From NCBI GenBank assembly GCA_018003015.1, contig JAGNEZ010000013.1, positions 1 to 64,000 on the forward strand: a DNA stretch of 64,000 nt, written 5' to 3'. Source of the DNA: Phycisphaerae bacterium (lineage in GTDB: Bacteria > Planctomycetota > Phycisphaerae > UBA1845 > PWPN01). Shown piece after piece: positions 54,529-62,969 of the stretch. The notes beneath the pieces are model-generated. The model saw only the letters and a program-made list of their open reading frames with translations. It made no database searches and was not told the origin of the DNA. Made by a program: the position numbers and the translations under genes. How positions within the stretch are numbered: position 1 is the first letter of the stretch; every line of letters starts with the position of its first letter.

Positions 54529-55455
54529 CTACTTGTCGGCCCGGAGCGGCATTGGCGAGTTGAGGCGGTAGACAGGCAACTTCTTGCGGCTCAACTCTTT
54601 GGCGCACTGTTCCCCGACGCCCTTTACGCTTTCGCAGAACTCCCGCGCGGCCTTCTCGGCGTTTGCCTCCCGGTAGTCAAAGCCCTTGGTAGTCAGCAAC
54701 CGCCAACCCTTGCTGGATTTGTCCAGCCGGGTGTCCAAGCCATACTCGCTGGCGAGCCACGATTGCACGAACTCGCCTGATTTTTTATCGTCTGGCTTGA
54801 ACGTCTCGATCAGGATAATGTTGACACCGGCTTCGTGCCGGGAGAGGTCGGCCGCGCCGGCAGCCCCGGCGGGTCCGCGCGGTTCGCCGCCCGAGGGCGC
54901 CGAGGTCGGAGACCGCTCAGCAAGAGACTTGCTGGGGTTCTTGGACGAGGCGTCCAAGCCTCCGAGGACGCCTGGCGTCCGCGGCTGGCTCTGGAGAGCC
55001 TCAATGCCATTGGGGTCCAGGGGCACGCTTGTGGACCTGGATTGCACGGCCATGCCGGCCAGGAAGCTCACAAAAAGGGCAAGGACCAGCACCCCAGCGG
55101 TGACGGCCACGTTCATGGGGTTGAAGAACATCGCGACACCGTCGGCACTCAGCTGGATCAGGGGGAGCTTGCCGCGCCAGGCGATCGTGGGTCGTTCTGA
55201 GGTAGCGACGCCCGAGGCGGCACCGTCCGCCGCGGTGTGCGGCGTGGGTCTGCCCTCACCCGGCTTGGGGATGTTCCCGCCCTCAGGGCCGAGAGTTGCG
55301 GTTGAGCGGTCTGTCTCCGCGGAGGAGCGCTCGCTGACGACCTGAGCGGCCATTTGGGCTCGCTTGAACCACTTGGGTACCGCGAGCCGCTCGCGGTCCT
55401 TCCGCTGGGAGTTGATGACCTCAAATAGCGCAGGGGCATATTTGGATTTGGCCAT
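54529..55455 (-). CDS. Single-pass membrane protein with SPOR-like C-terminal domain
   Basis: The 308-residue product starts at an ATG after GGAGG. The N-terminal MAKSKYAPALFEVINSQRK segment is seen in planctomycetal proteins of unknown function. A Pro/Ser/Thr-rich linker follows, then one membrane helix at about 112-136, another disordered stretch, and a C-terminal domain (about 225-300: INIILIET-like strand, WLASEYGLDTRL, GWRLLTTKGF) with the strand-helix-strand order of SPOR-like peptidoglycan-binding domains. The assignment is tentative. It diverges from the putA gene. Confidence 0.75.
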   Translation of the reverse strand: MAKSKYAPALFEVINSQRKDRERLAVPKWFKRAQMAAQVVSERSSAETDRSTATLGPEGGNIPKPGEGRPTPHTAADGAASGVATSERPTIAWRGKLPLIQLSADGVAMFFNPMNVAVTAGVLVLALFVSFLAGMAVQSRSTSVPLDPNGIEALQSQPRTPGVLGGLDASSKNPSKSLAERSPTSAPSGGEPRGPAGAAGAADLSRHEAGVNIILIETFKPDDKKSGEFVQSWLASEYGLDTRLDKSSKGWRLLTTKGFDYREANAEKAAREFCESVKGVGEQCAKELSRKKLPVYRLNSPMPLRADK

Positions 55456-55659
55456 GGGAACCTCCTCCACTCGGGGATCTCGACGGCCGTTGCCTGTTCG
55501 GCCAATCTCGTTGCCCCAAGCCAGACAGGATACCTCAATTGCGGGCCGGTTCAAGCGCCGGGAGTAAGGGGCTTGGGCGGGCTGATGTCCGCCGCTCTTG
55601 CCGCGGCGGTTCTTGAAGCAGACAATCCCAGCGTCGTGTTGCTTTTGAGGGGTGACCTG

Positions 55660-58600
55660 ATGACTCAGCGGCCTGCGTTCGAGCAGCGAACTCGCCAGAT
55701 CGGAGCCGAGATCCTCAGCCGGGCTCGCAGCGCCGAGCCGTCTGTGTTGCGGCTGCAGTGGTGGATGGACCGCATGCTCGACTGGGCGACGGCTGATCCG
55801 GTCCGCAAGCTGCAGCTGTTTCGGTTCACCGATGTTCTTCCCTGCTTAACGGACGATCGGGCCGTGGCCCGCCAGATGAGCGAGTATCTGCTGGACGGTC
55901 AGGTTCCGTTGCCCTGGCCGGCCCGTCCGCTCCTGAAGGCCGCTGTTGGCATGGGCTGGAGTCGCCGGCTGCTGGCGGCCTTGACCAAGTGGGGAGCGAC
56001 CACAATGGCTCGTTCCTTCATTGCGGGTCACACTCCGGAAGAGGCCATTCAAACGGTGCTTGCTCTTCGCCGTCGCGGGATGGCTTTCACCATCGACACC
56101 CTCGGGGAGGCGACGACCAGTGACGTTCAGGCCGATCGGTATGCCGAGCAGTACCTGCGGCTGCTGGATTCCCTGGGGCCGGCGGCCCGTGGTTGGGAGC
56201 CACTTGAGGTGGTTGACCGGAGTGATTCGGGCCTGATGCCCCGGGTCAATCTGTCGCTGAAACTCACCGGCCTGGATCCGTGCTTTGACCCCATCGATCC
56301 CGATTGCAGTGCGAGCGCGGTGCTTGAACGTCTGCGGCCGATTCTGCGTTCGGCCCGCAAGCATGGGGCGATCGTGAACATCGATCTCGAGCAGCACCGG
56401 TATCGGGATCTGACCCTGGAGATCTTCCGCCGAATCATGACCGACCCCGAGTTCGGGGATTGTCCGGATCTGGGGATTGTGCTCCAGGCATACCTGCAGG
56501 ATGGTGTTGGTGATCTTGATCGCCTGCTGGACTGGGTGAACAGGCGGGGCACGCCGATCACGGTTCGCCTAGTCAAGGGAGCGTACTGGGACTACGAGGT
56601 TTTCACCGCGATCCAGCGTGGCTGGCCGATTCCCGTCCTGACCCAGAAATGGCAGAGCGATGCTCAGTACGAGCTCATGGCCCGCCGGCTGCTGGATCAT
56701 CGGCAGATGATGCGTCCGGCTTTTGCCAGCCACAACATCCGGAGCCTGGCGGCGGCCATGGCCTACGCCGAGTCGATCGGGGCTTCGCCGCGCTCATTTG
56801 AAGTCCAGATGCTCTTCGGCATGGGGGATCCTCTGAAGGTCGCCGTAATCGGCATGGGCTACACCCTGCGGATCTACGCGCCGTTTGGCGAGTTGATTCC
56901 GGGTATGGCGTACTTGATCCGCCGCCTGCTGGAGAACACGGCAAACGAATCGTTCCTGAAAGGGAGTTTCCGAGAGCGTAAACCGGCGGAGCAGATACTG
57001 GCCGATCCTGACGAAGTCCGTCCCGCCAGCGCCCCGTTACCCGAACCGTTGTCGGTCGATTCCGACGAGGACGAACCTATGAATGCGTTTAGCTTCGAGC
57101 CGCACACCGATTTCAGCCGTGCAGATGCCCGCGAGTCGATGAGCGAGGCCCTGGCCCGAGTGCACGATGCGTTTGGCGGAACCTGTCCGTTGGTGATTGC
57201 TGGCCAGAAGATCGCCACAACTCAAACGTTGGCCTCGCTCAATCCATCTCGGACCAGCGAGGTCGTGGGGCAGGTTTGCCAGGCGAGCATCGAGCAGGCG
57301 GATCAGGCGGTGGTGGCCGCCAGAGTTGCATTCACGGCCCACTGGCTGGAGGCGGTGCTCCGCGAGGGGATCGTGGCCGTCCACGCTCGACGGGCGGCGC
57401 TGCTGCGGCGAGTGGCGGCGATCATGCGGCAGCGGCGGTTCGAGCTGGATGCCTGGATTGTCTACGAGGTCGGCAAGGCCTGGCGCGAGGCGGACGGCGA
57501 CGTTGCCGAAGCCATTGATTTCTGTAACTACTACGCCGGCGAGATCGAACGGATCTCGTTGCGTCCGCGGCGGCGCCACTTTCCGGGCGAGGACAACCTG
57601 TACGGCTACCAGCCGCTGGGCGTGGTCGCGGTGATCTCGCCGTGGAATTTCCCGCTGGCCATTCTGACCGGTATGACCGCAGCGGCCGTGGCGGCCGGCA
57701 ACTCGGTGGTGATGAAGCCGGCCGGCCAATCCTCGGTGATTGCCGCCAAGCTGATGGATATCTTCGCCGAGGCCAGCGCTCCGCCGGGGGTGGTCAACTA
57801 CCTGCCCGGTCCCGGTAAGGCTGTCGGGGCTCGCCTGGTGGAGCATCCGGACGTGAATCTAATCGTGTTCACAGGTTCACGTGAGGTCGGTTGCTGGATG
57901 CACGAGCAAGCCGCCAAACGCCGGGCCGGCCAGCCGTTTCTCAAGCGGGTTATCGCCGAGATGGGTGGCAAGAACGCGATCATTGTGGATTCGGACGCTG
58001 ATCTCGACGAGGCCGTGGTTGGCGTGATCGCCTCGGCGTTCGGCTACTCCGGGCAGAAGTGCTCGGCCTGCAGCCGGGTGATCGTTCACCATGCGGTCCG
58101 GGAGACGTTCGTTCAGCGGCTGATTGACGCCGCTCGGAGCATGGTGATCGGTCCGGCGGACGAGCCGGCCACGCTGGTTGGCCCGGTGATTGATGACGCC
58201 AGCCGGACGAGGATCGCCGGGTATATCGAGCGCGGCCGGCAGGAATCAAAGTTGGCGTATCTGGCAGACTTGGGCGCGCTCTCCGATCGCGGGACGTTCG
58301 TGCCGCCTGCCATCTTCGTGGATGTGCCCCCAAAGGCGGCAATCGCCCAGGAGGAGATCTTCGGGCCCGTCCTGGCCGTGATCGACGCCGCGTCCTTCGA
58401 GGATGCCCTGGAGATCGCCAACGGCGTGGACTACGCTCTGACTGGTGGGGTCTACTCGCGGAGCCCCCGTCATCTGGAACTAGCCCGCAGAGGTTTCGAT
58501 GTCGGCAACCTCTATCTCAACCGAAACATCACCGGCGCCCTGGTTGATCGCCAACCGTTCGGCGGCTACAAGATGAGCGGGATTGGCAGCAAGGCGGGCG

Positions 58601-58704
58601 GTCCGGACTACCTGCTCCAGTTCATGGAGCCCCGCACCGTCACGGAAAACACGCTTCGGCATGGGTTTGCGCCAGAGTCCACCGCGGCCCCGGTTGCAGG
58701 GTGA
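55660..58704 (+). CDS. putA: Bifunctional proline dehydrogenase / L-glutamate-gamma-semialdehyde dehydrogenase
   Basis: The 1014-residue protein oxidises proline to pyrroline-5-carboxylate (FAD-linked barrel, about 60-430, with VNLSLKLTGLDP and VRLVKGAYWDYE) and then to glutamate (ALDH domain, about 490-985). The ALDH catalytic Glu767 lies in IAEMGGKNA and the nucleophile Cys801 in SGQKCSACSR. It is shorter than the 1320-residue E. coli PutA and lacks the DNA-binding N-terminus. ATG 55660 after GAGGGG is chosen; upstream ATGs would add up to 29 residues without a good ribosome binding site. Confidence 0.93.
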   Translation: MTQRPAFEQRTRQIGAEILSRARSAEPSVLRLQWWMDRMLDWATADPVRKLQLFRFTDVLPCLTDDRAVARQMSEYLLDGQVPLPWPARPLLKAAVGMGWSRRLLAALTKWGATTMARSFIAGHTPEEAIQTVLALRRRGMAFTIDTLGEATTSDVQADRYAEQYLRLLDSLGPAARGWEPLEVVDRSDSGLMPRVNLSLKLTGLDPCFDPIDPDCSASAVLERLRPILRSARKHGAIVNIDLEQHRYRDLTLEIFRRIMTDPEFGDCPDLGIVLQAYLQDGVGDLDRLLDWVNRRGTPITVRLVKGAYWDYEVFTAIQRGWPIPVLTQKWQSDAQYELMARRLLDHRQMMRPAFASHNIRSLAAAMAYAESIGASPRSFEVQMLFGMGDPLKVAVIGMGYTLRIYAPFGELIPGMAYLIRRLLENTANESFLKGSFRERKPAEQILADPDEVRPASAPLPEPLSVDSDEDEPMNAFSFEPHTDFSRADARESMSEALARVHDAFGGTCPLVIAGQKIATTQTLASLNPSRTSEVVGQVCQASIEQADQAVVAARVAFTAHWLEAVLREGIVAVHARRAALLRRVAAIMRQRRFELDAWIVYEVGKAWREADGDVAEAIDFCNYYAGEIERISLRPRRRHFPGEDNLYGYQPLGVVAVISPWNFPLAILTGMTAAAVAAGNSVVMKPAGQSSVIAAKLMDIFAEASAPPGVVNYLPGPGKAVGARLVEHPDVNLIVFTGSREVGCWMHEQAAKRRAGQPFLKRVIAEMGGKNAIIVDSDADLDEAVVGVIASAFGYSGQKCSACSRVIVHHAVRETFVQRLIDAARSMVIGPADEPATLVGPVIDDASRTRIAGYIERGRQESKLAYLADLGALSDRGTFVPPAIFVDVPPKAAIAQEEIFGPVLAVIDAASFEDALEIANGVDYALTGGVYSRSPRHLELARRGFDVGNLYLNRNITGALVDRQPFGGYKMSGIGSKAGGPDYLLQFMEPRTVTENTLRHGFAPESTAAPVAG

Positions 58705-58744
58705 GGGGAGGGTCGCTCGCCCGTCCCGGTGGTTTGGTCGATCG

Positions 58745-59068
58745 TCAAATTCTCTCTCCGCACTCGGGGCATCGCGGCTCGCTGATGCCTCGCAGGATGT
58801 AATCGCACTTGCGATAACGGATCTCCCCGTCGGGATGGGGACGCGGTTCCGGGACTACAGCGAGAAGGAAGGTGGAGAGAATGGAGAGGGTCAGTGCTGC
58901 GATGACCTAGAAAACCGTGACTTCGCCGTCAGTGAGGTTAGCGTCGGTTCTCAGACGGTGAATGAGGCGAAATACGACAACGCCCGGCATCACCGTGCCC
59001 GTGGCCGCCGTCAGCATGGCCAGCGAAAACGGCTTTCCGTTCAGCGATCCCCACCATCGGTCCCTGTC
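58745..59068 (-). pseudogene. Decayed membrane/zinc-ribbon protein gene with an in-frame TAG
   Basis: On the minus strand one frame reads 53 codons (WWGSLNGKPFSLAML, GTVMPGVVVFRLIHRLR), then TAG at 58909-58907, then 53 more codons containing a membrane helix (VIAALTLSILSTFLLAVV) and the planctomycetal ribbon YRKCDYILRGISEPRCPECG ending at a TGA. There is no start with a ribosome binding site, and the first ribbon cysteine is a tyrosine. Both halves keep protein-like composition in the same frame, so this is best read as a recently inactivated relative of the gene at 8132-8692, not chance. The plus-strand frames crossing it look like shadows. Confidence 0.65.
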
Positions 59069-59098
59069 TCACTGCCGCATGCCTACCTTCAAAGTGAC

Positions 59099-59130
59099 GG
59101 AGTCCGCGAACTCGATGGCTCGCGGACTCC
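59099..59130 (-). terminator. Perfect 11-bp hairpin downstream of rsfS
   Basis: GGAGTCCGCGA and TCGCGGACTCC form an 11-bp perfect stem with a 10-nt loop, 40 bp past the rsfS stop. The following minus-strand bases (GTCACTTT) give only a poor T-run, so it may be a weak or bidirectional terminator or an RNA-stability element. Confidence 0.5.
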
Positions 59131-59169
59131 GAGAAGAACTCCGGGTGTGAAATCTGGTCGGACCTCACC

Positions 59170-59568
59170 TTACCTCGCGTTCGGGCCTTTCCACTCCACG
59201 CGCGGTGCGTCGCCCCAGAGGATGTCGAGTTCGTAGTAGCCGCGTTTCTCCGGGCTGAACAGGTGGATAACCACGTCGATGTAGTCGGCCAGCAGCCAGC
59301 TCGAGGACTCGTAGCCACTGGTTCGGTAGGGCTTCTCGCCGACCGATCGGGCGTATTCCTCGACGTGGTCAGCGATGGCTCGCATCTGCCGGTCGGACGT
59401 GGCCGTGGCGATGACGAAGTAGTCCGCGATTGAGCTCAGTCCGCGCAGATCGAGGACGACGACGTTCTCGGCGTTGTCACCGTAGGCGATGCGGGCCGCC
59501 TGGACGGCCAGTTCGAGAGCTCCGACCGGCGTCCCTTCCCGCTTCTGGGTCTTCGGTTTTCTTGCCAT
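59170..59568 (-). CDS. rsfS: Ribosome silencing factor RsfS
   Basis: The 132-residue protein belongs to the RsfS/Iojap family: VVVLDLRGLSSIADYFVIAT, TSDRQMRAIADHVEE and a C-terminal YYELDILWGDAPRVEW. RsfS binds ribosomal protein L14 and blocks subunit joining under nutrient limitation. It has the expected length with a short basic N-terminal tail (MARKPKTQKRE). No strong ribosome binding site is present; translation may be coupled to the REC-XRE gene, which ends 10 bp upstream. A perfect hairpin lies 40 bp beyond the stop. Confidence 0.93.
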   Translation of the reverse strand: MARKPKTQKREGTPVGALELAVQAARIAYGDNAENVVVLDLRGLSSIADYFVIATATSDRQMRAIADHVEEYARSVGEKPYRTSGYESSSWLLADYIDVVIHLFSPEKRGYYELDILWGDAPRVEWKGPNAR

Positions 59569-59578
59569 GGGGTTGAGA

Positions 59579-60184
59579 TTACAGGCCGCCGATGAGCTCG
59601 CAAAGCTGCTTACCGAGGGCCCCGCTGATTCTGGCCAGCGCCCACACGCTTGCGGCGTTCTTGCCCAGCTCGACCTGGGATAGCTGCGAGGTGGTCAGTT
59701 CGGACCGCTCGGACAGCTGCCGCAGGGTGAGGCTCTGCTTGAGGCGTTCCTGGCGAATCCGCTGCCCGATCAGCCGGTTCAGCTCGTGTTCGTTGGTGTA
59801 GATTAGACCTAGTTCCTGAGCGATCCGTTCGATGGCCGCCAGGAGTTGTTCAGCGCTGAAGGGCTTAGTGATGTAGTCGCGGGCGCCTAGACGCATGGTC
59901 TCGGCGGCGCTCTGGACATCCGGGAACGCGGTCATGACCACGGTGGCCACACGATCGTCCTCGCCGCGGATCTTCTCGACGAGCTCGACGCCGTTGACAT
60001 CGGGCATCTTGATGTCGATGAGGGCGATATCGAACGGTGTCTTGCGTACGGCCTGCAGGGCCTGTCGCGGCTGGGTGTAGGTCTGGACCTGGTAGTCGTT
60101 CTCCTGGAGGATCTTGCCTACGGTTTTGCACACCTGGGGGTCGTCGTCGACCACCAGGACTTTGATGTGGTGTCGGACCGCCAT
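59579..60184 (-). CDS. Response regulator with XRE-type helix-turn-helix output
   Basis: The 201-residue protein has a receiver domain (residues 5-122) with the acidic pocket VVDDD, the phospho-acceptor Asp57 in LIDIKMPD and the signalling Lys in ITKPFSAEQL. A linker leads to a C-terminal XRE helix-turn-helix (about 140-190, RQLSERSELTTSQLSQVE). REC-XRE pairing is less common than REC with OmpR, NarL or Fis outputs. An AAAGGATA ribosome binding site precedes the ATG. No histidine kinase is nearby, so it is an orphan regulator. It is closely spaced (10 bp) to rsfS. Confidence 0.9.
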   Translation of the reverse strand: MAVRHHIKVLVVDDDPQVCKTVGKILQENDYQVQTYTQPRQALQAVRKTPFDIALIDIKMPDVNGVELVEKIRGEDDRVATVVMTAFPDVQSAAETMRLGARDYITKPFSAEQLLAAIERIAQELGLIYTNEHELNRLIGQRIRQERLKQSLTLRQLSERSELTTSQLSQVELGKNAASVWALARISGALGKQLCELIGGL

Positions 60185-60234
60185 CGGAAACTGTATCCTT
60201 TCTGCTAAAACACAGGTTGAACATCGACGTCATG

Positions 60235-60240
60235 ATTGTA
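60235..60240 (-). promoter_or_regulatory. Candidate -10 box for the REC-XRE/rsfS pair
   Basis: TACAAT on the minus strand lies about 50 bp upstream of the REC-XRE start. No good -35 hexamer was found at 16-18 bp. Confidence 0.35.
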
Positions 60241-60638
60241 TCGCGATTAAAGTGGCAGTGCTAGTACCGATTCAGAAAAAGGTGACAAAATGTCCTGATC
60301 GGGGTAGGCATGCCCGTTCTGGTCGGGGCTCGTACGTGTGCCACACGTGCGGGTGGCTTGGAGCCGGGAGCCTCTGATCGAGGACGGATGGCTAGGGCGT
60401 GGCTTTCTGCGGTGCCGTTGGCGGGTGGCATACCACCTTTCGATGGGGTATTTGCCCCATTTGTGGCCGATCTAGGGGGCTTGTGGGGCGGCTTTATTGT
60501 GCCCTTTTCATGATGGGGTGACTTGCTAGACACACTTGGTATCCCGTATCATCACCGCGAAATGGGAAGGACCCCACTCGGCAAGGAGGTTGGGGTCTGG
60601 ACACGATCGGCTAACTCCCTTGTGGAGGACGGACTGGG
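60241..60638. other. Intergenic region between divergent genes
   Basis: No gene is seen. A TTGCTA/TATCAT pair at about 60522-60551 (18-bp spacing) may be the promoter of the lipoprotein series that follows. G-rich runs and GGGG/CCCC patches occur near 60440-60520. Confidence 0.35.
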
Positions 60639-61142
60639 ATGGAGTACCATTGCACAAACGCCGCCCGGCGAGCGGTCGTGGGTGTCGTGCTCGCGGGAAT
60701 CGGGCTTCTGCTCGCTCCGGGCTGCGGCATCATCAACCCGGATCTGCTCGGGACGGTGTTGCCAAATTCGACGATCGGCATCCCGGCTCCCGAGGGGACC
60801 ATCGTGATTGCCGTTCTGAATCGGTCACCGGCGATTGTGGCCGCCCAGGTTCAGGTCACCAAGATTGACGGTGGCGTGGTTGATCTGACCATTCCGGTCC
60901 AGCCTTTCGACAGCAGCACCGCCAACCCGGCGGATCGAGCTTTTGCCGTGCAGGATTGCGATGTCTACTCGATCAGGCTGGTCCAGATTCTGGCGGGTCT
61001 TCCGACCGGCGGGGCTGTTCAGCAGTTTGCGTCCTCGCTCCCGCCGCTGGTGGACGGCGTCGAGTTGAGTTGTGGCAAGCTGGTGACGATCACCGTCGTG
61101 GGCACGCCGCCGAATCTACAGGCCGCGGTGGAGGTCTATTGA
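60639..61142 (+). CDS. Small lipoprotein of unknown function
   Basis: The 167-residue product starts at an ATG after GGAGGACGG. A signal peptide ends in the lipobox LLAPGC, so the mature protein is lipid-anchored. Mature strands (TIVIAVLNRSPAIVAAQVQV, and the end GVELSCGKLVTITVVG..AAVEVY) suggest a compact beta domain. The C-terminal pattern is shared with the lipoprotein at 62970-63446 (ECGSII..F..AQITAGVY). It is 3 bp from the next lipoprotein gene and probably cotranscribed. Confidence 0.8.
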   Translation: MEYHCTNAARRAVVGVVLAGIGLLLAPGCGIINPDLLGTVLPNSTIGIPAPEGTIVIAVLNRSPAIVAAQVQVTKIDGGVVDLTIPVQPFDSSTANPADRAFAVQDCDVYSIRLVQILAGLPTGGAVQQFASSLPPLVDGVELSCGKLVTITVVGTPPNLQAAVEVY

Positions 61143-61145
61143 GGT

Positions 61146-61727
61146 ATGAAGGATCATGTTCGACATTACGGATGCCTGTTGTTCGTCCTGATGGTGCTGG
61201 CCCCACTGTGCGGCTGCTTGAACCCGGAGTTCCTCAACTCTGCGTTAGGGGGTGCCTATTACCCGACGGCGCCGGGCGATACTCCCTTCGTCATGGTGCG
61301 GGTGGTGAACGAGACCACCGCGACACTGGACGTGCCGATTGTGTGGGATGACGGTTCCCTGCCGACCTACAGTTACACGGTTCGCGGTCTGACTCCCGAC
61401 GGCCACGACACCGGGACGCTGATTCAGTGGCCCGTGCTCCGTATTGGCCTGGGAGACCTTGACTTCCCGAATGCGCCGCTGATCGTGGCCAATTTCCCGG
61501 ATGGCAGCAGCACGGGCGTGATTTTCGGTCGGTCTGCGCTCCAGGCGGGTGTGGATTACAGTGAAGGCGACACGATCATCTTCCAGATCGCGGCGGACAG
61601 TCGCAGCCCGGCCTACATTCGTGTGGACGCCGGCAAGATTGATGGCAGTTCTCAGTTGCAGACTGGGCTCAGCCGTGCCGACCCGTTTGGGCGACTGTGG
61701 TCTTTGCTTGCGGCCCTGGGATTCTGA
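61146..61727 (+). CDS. Small lipoprotein of unknown function
   Basis: The 193-residue product starts 3 bp after the preceding stop, with GAGG upstream. The signal sequence ends in the lipobox PLCGC. The mature domain begins with a strand TPFVMVRVVNETTATLDVPI, similar in pattern to the first strand of its neighbours (V.V.N.T..), followed by YTVRGL. A hairpin lies in the gap before the third lipoprotein gene. No catalytic motif is visible. The three genes in this strand order look like a duplicated, secreted family. Confidence 0.78.
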   Translation: MKDHVRHYGCLLFVLMVLAPLCGCLNPEFLNSALGGAYYPTAPGDTPFVMVRVVNETTATLDVPIVWDDGSLPTYSYTVRGLTPDGHDTGTLIQWPVLRIGLGDLDFPNAPLIVANFPDGSSTGVIFGRSALQAGVDYSEGDTIIFQIAADSRSPAYIRVDAGKIDGSSQLQTGLSRADPFGRLWSLLAALGF

Positions 61728-61728
61728 T

Positions 61729-61753
61729 GGCCGGGGCATTTGCCGCCCCGGCC
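61729..61753 (+). promoter_or_regulatory. Intercistronic hairpin between lipoprotein genes
   Basis: GGCCGGGGC and GCCCCGGCC form a perfect 9-bp stem with a 7-nt loop. It lies just after the second lipoprotein stop and before the AAAGGAG site of the third. It lacks a T-run, so it more likely shapes mRNA stability or translation than stops transcription. Confidence 0.45.
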
Positions 61754-61770
61754 TATAAAGGAGCCTCTTT

Positions 61771-62490
61771 ATGCATCGTCGATGTCTGATCGCCTGCGGG
61801 CTGGCGGTGGCTCTAGTGGTACCTGTGGTCATCGGCACGAGTTGCCCCGCGCCCTCGGATCCGTTTTACCTTTCGGTGACATCGAGCCGTTTGAACGTGG
61901 GTAGTCAAGTGCCCGATTGCGTGGATGGCTTCGTTTGCCTGTCCGTGGTGAACAGCGCGTGTATCATCGTCGAGTTTTCCCTTTATGTGAACAACGGATA
62001 CGATCTTCAGCTGGACTACTGCACGTGGAATCCGAGCATCGTCGTCGGCGGGACTCCCCAGCGAGCCTCCGAGGAATGCCCCGGGTACAACCTCGGCGAG
62101 TTCCAGATTTCGCGGGTGGATTTGTTTACGCCCCCCGCGGGCTTGCCCAGCAACCTCTATCCGATTCAGGGAAGTGCCATTCGCACCCTGGCTCCACGCG
62201 AGTCTGTTCTGGTACAGATCCAGGATGGAGACATCAAGACTTTTGGCATTGCCATCGGCCGGGTGGGAACGCTGCCGGCCGCCCCGGAGATTCGCGATGC
62301 ACCTCGCTATCGGTGCACCATGGTTGACCTCGGCACGATCAACGTGCCGCGAAGCCCGGAGGACGTTCCCTCAGGTGAGACGTTCCAATACACGATATAC
62401 GACCAGAGCGACTGCGCGGTTCCCGGTCTGGCGCGCCTGGCGGTCCGTACAGGTACCTCCGGTAGCGGCACCTGCCCGCGGGTTCAGTGA
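61771..62490 (+). CDS. Cys-rich small lipoprotein
   Basis: The 239-residue product starts at an ATG after AAAGGAG. The signal peptide ends in VIGTSC, an acceptable lipobox. The mature part has eight or more cysteines in a beta-rich sequence (VPDCVDGFVCLSVVNSAC, LDYCTWNPS, EECPGYNLGEFQIS), so disulfides are likely in the periplasm. It is more divergent than its two neighbours but keeps a comparable strand order. Function unknown. Confidence 0.76.
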   Translation: MHRRCLIACGLAVALVVPVVIGTSCPAPSDPFYLSVTSSRLNVGSQVPDCVDGFVCLSVVNSACIIVEFSLYVNNGYDLQLDYCTWNPSIVVGGTPQRASEECPGYNLGEFQISRVDLFTPPAGLPSNLYPIQGSAIRTLAPRESVLVQIQDGDIKTFGIAIGRVGTLPAAPEIRDAPRYRCTMVDLGTINVPRSPEDVPSGETFQYTIYDQSDCAVPGLARLAVRTGTSGSGTCPRVQ

Positions 62491-62969
62491 GCTACTCCGA
62501 TTCAAGTCTGAGCCTCGGTTCAGCTGGCGGCTTTTATTGCCGGGGGGTGCTATGCCTTGCGTGGGCCAGGGAACTGCCTGGTGATGCCGTGGATCGAGGA
62601 GCGGGCCGCAGCTGTGGACAACGCGATCAGCCTCGGTGGGCTTGTCTGAAGACCGAGCCTCGACCGTAAGGCCCCCGTCGTTCCCCCTGCCCTGCCGCTT
62701 GCGCCGCCTCGGATCGTGTCATCGTCTCAGAGTTGGTGCCGTCGTCCATAAGCATGAACGGGTGTCCATGTTCATTGACCCGGAGACGGGCAGCCAGCCG
62801 CGTTTCAGGGTAGACTCGGTCCACGAGGATCGCCTCTGTGAGTGTGCAGTGGTGTCTGGGTCAACAGGAGAAAGCGCCTGGGCACCATGATTCGCACCCA
62901 GCCACCGTACATCGCGTTTCGAGGATCGAGGACTGGGCGGCGGATCCATGTGGCCGGCACCGGCGCCGG
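62491..62969. other. Region between convergent lipoprotein genes, no gene seen
   Basis: About 480 bp between the convergent ends of two lipoprotein genes. A minus-strand GTG frame at 62824-62627 is the least bad candidate, but it lacks a recognisable motif. No hairpin with a T-run was found, although both genes should end here. Confidence 0.4.

Noticed and set aside
62627-62824. A minus-strand GTG frame between convergent lipoprotein genes
   Set aside because: Its ribosome binding site is poor and no similarity or motif was recognisable.
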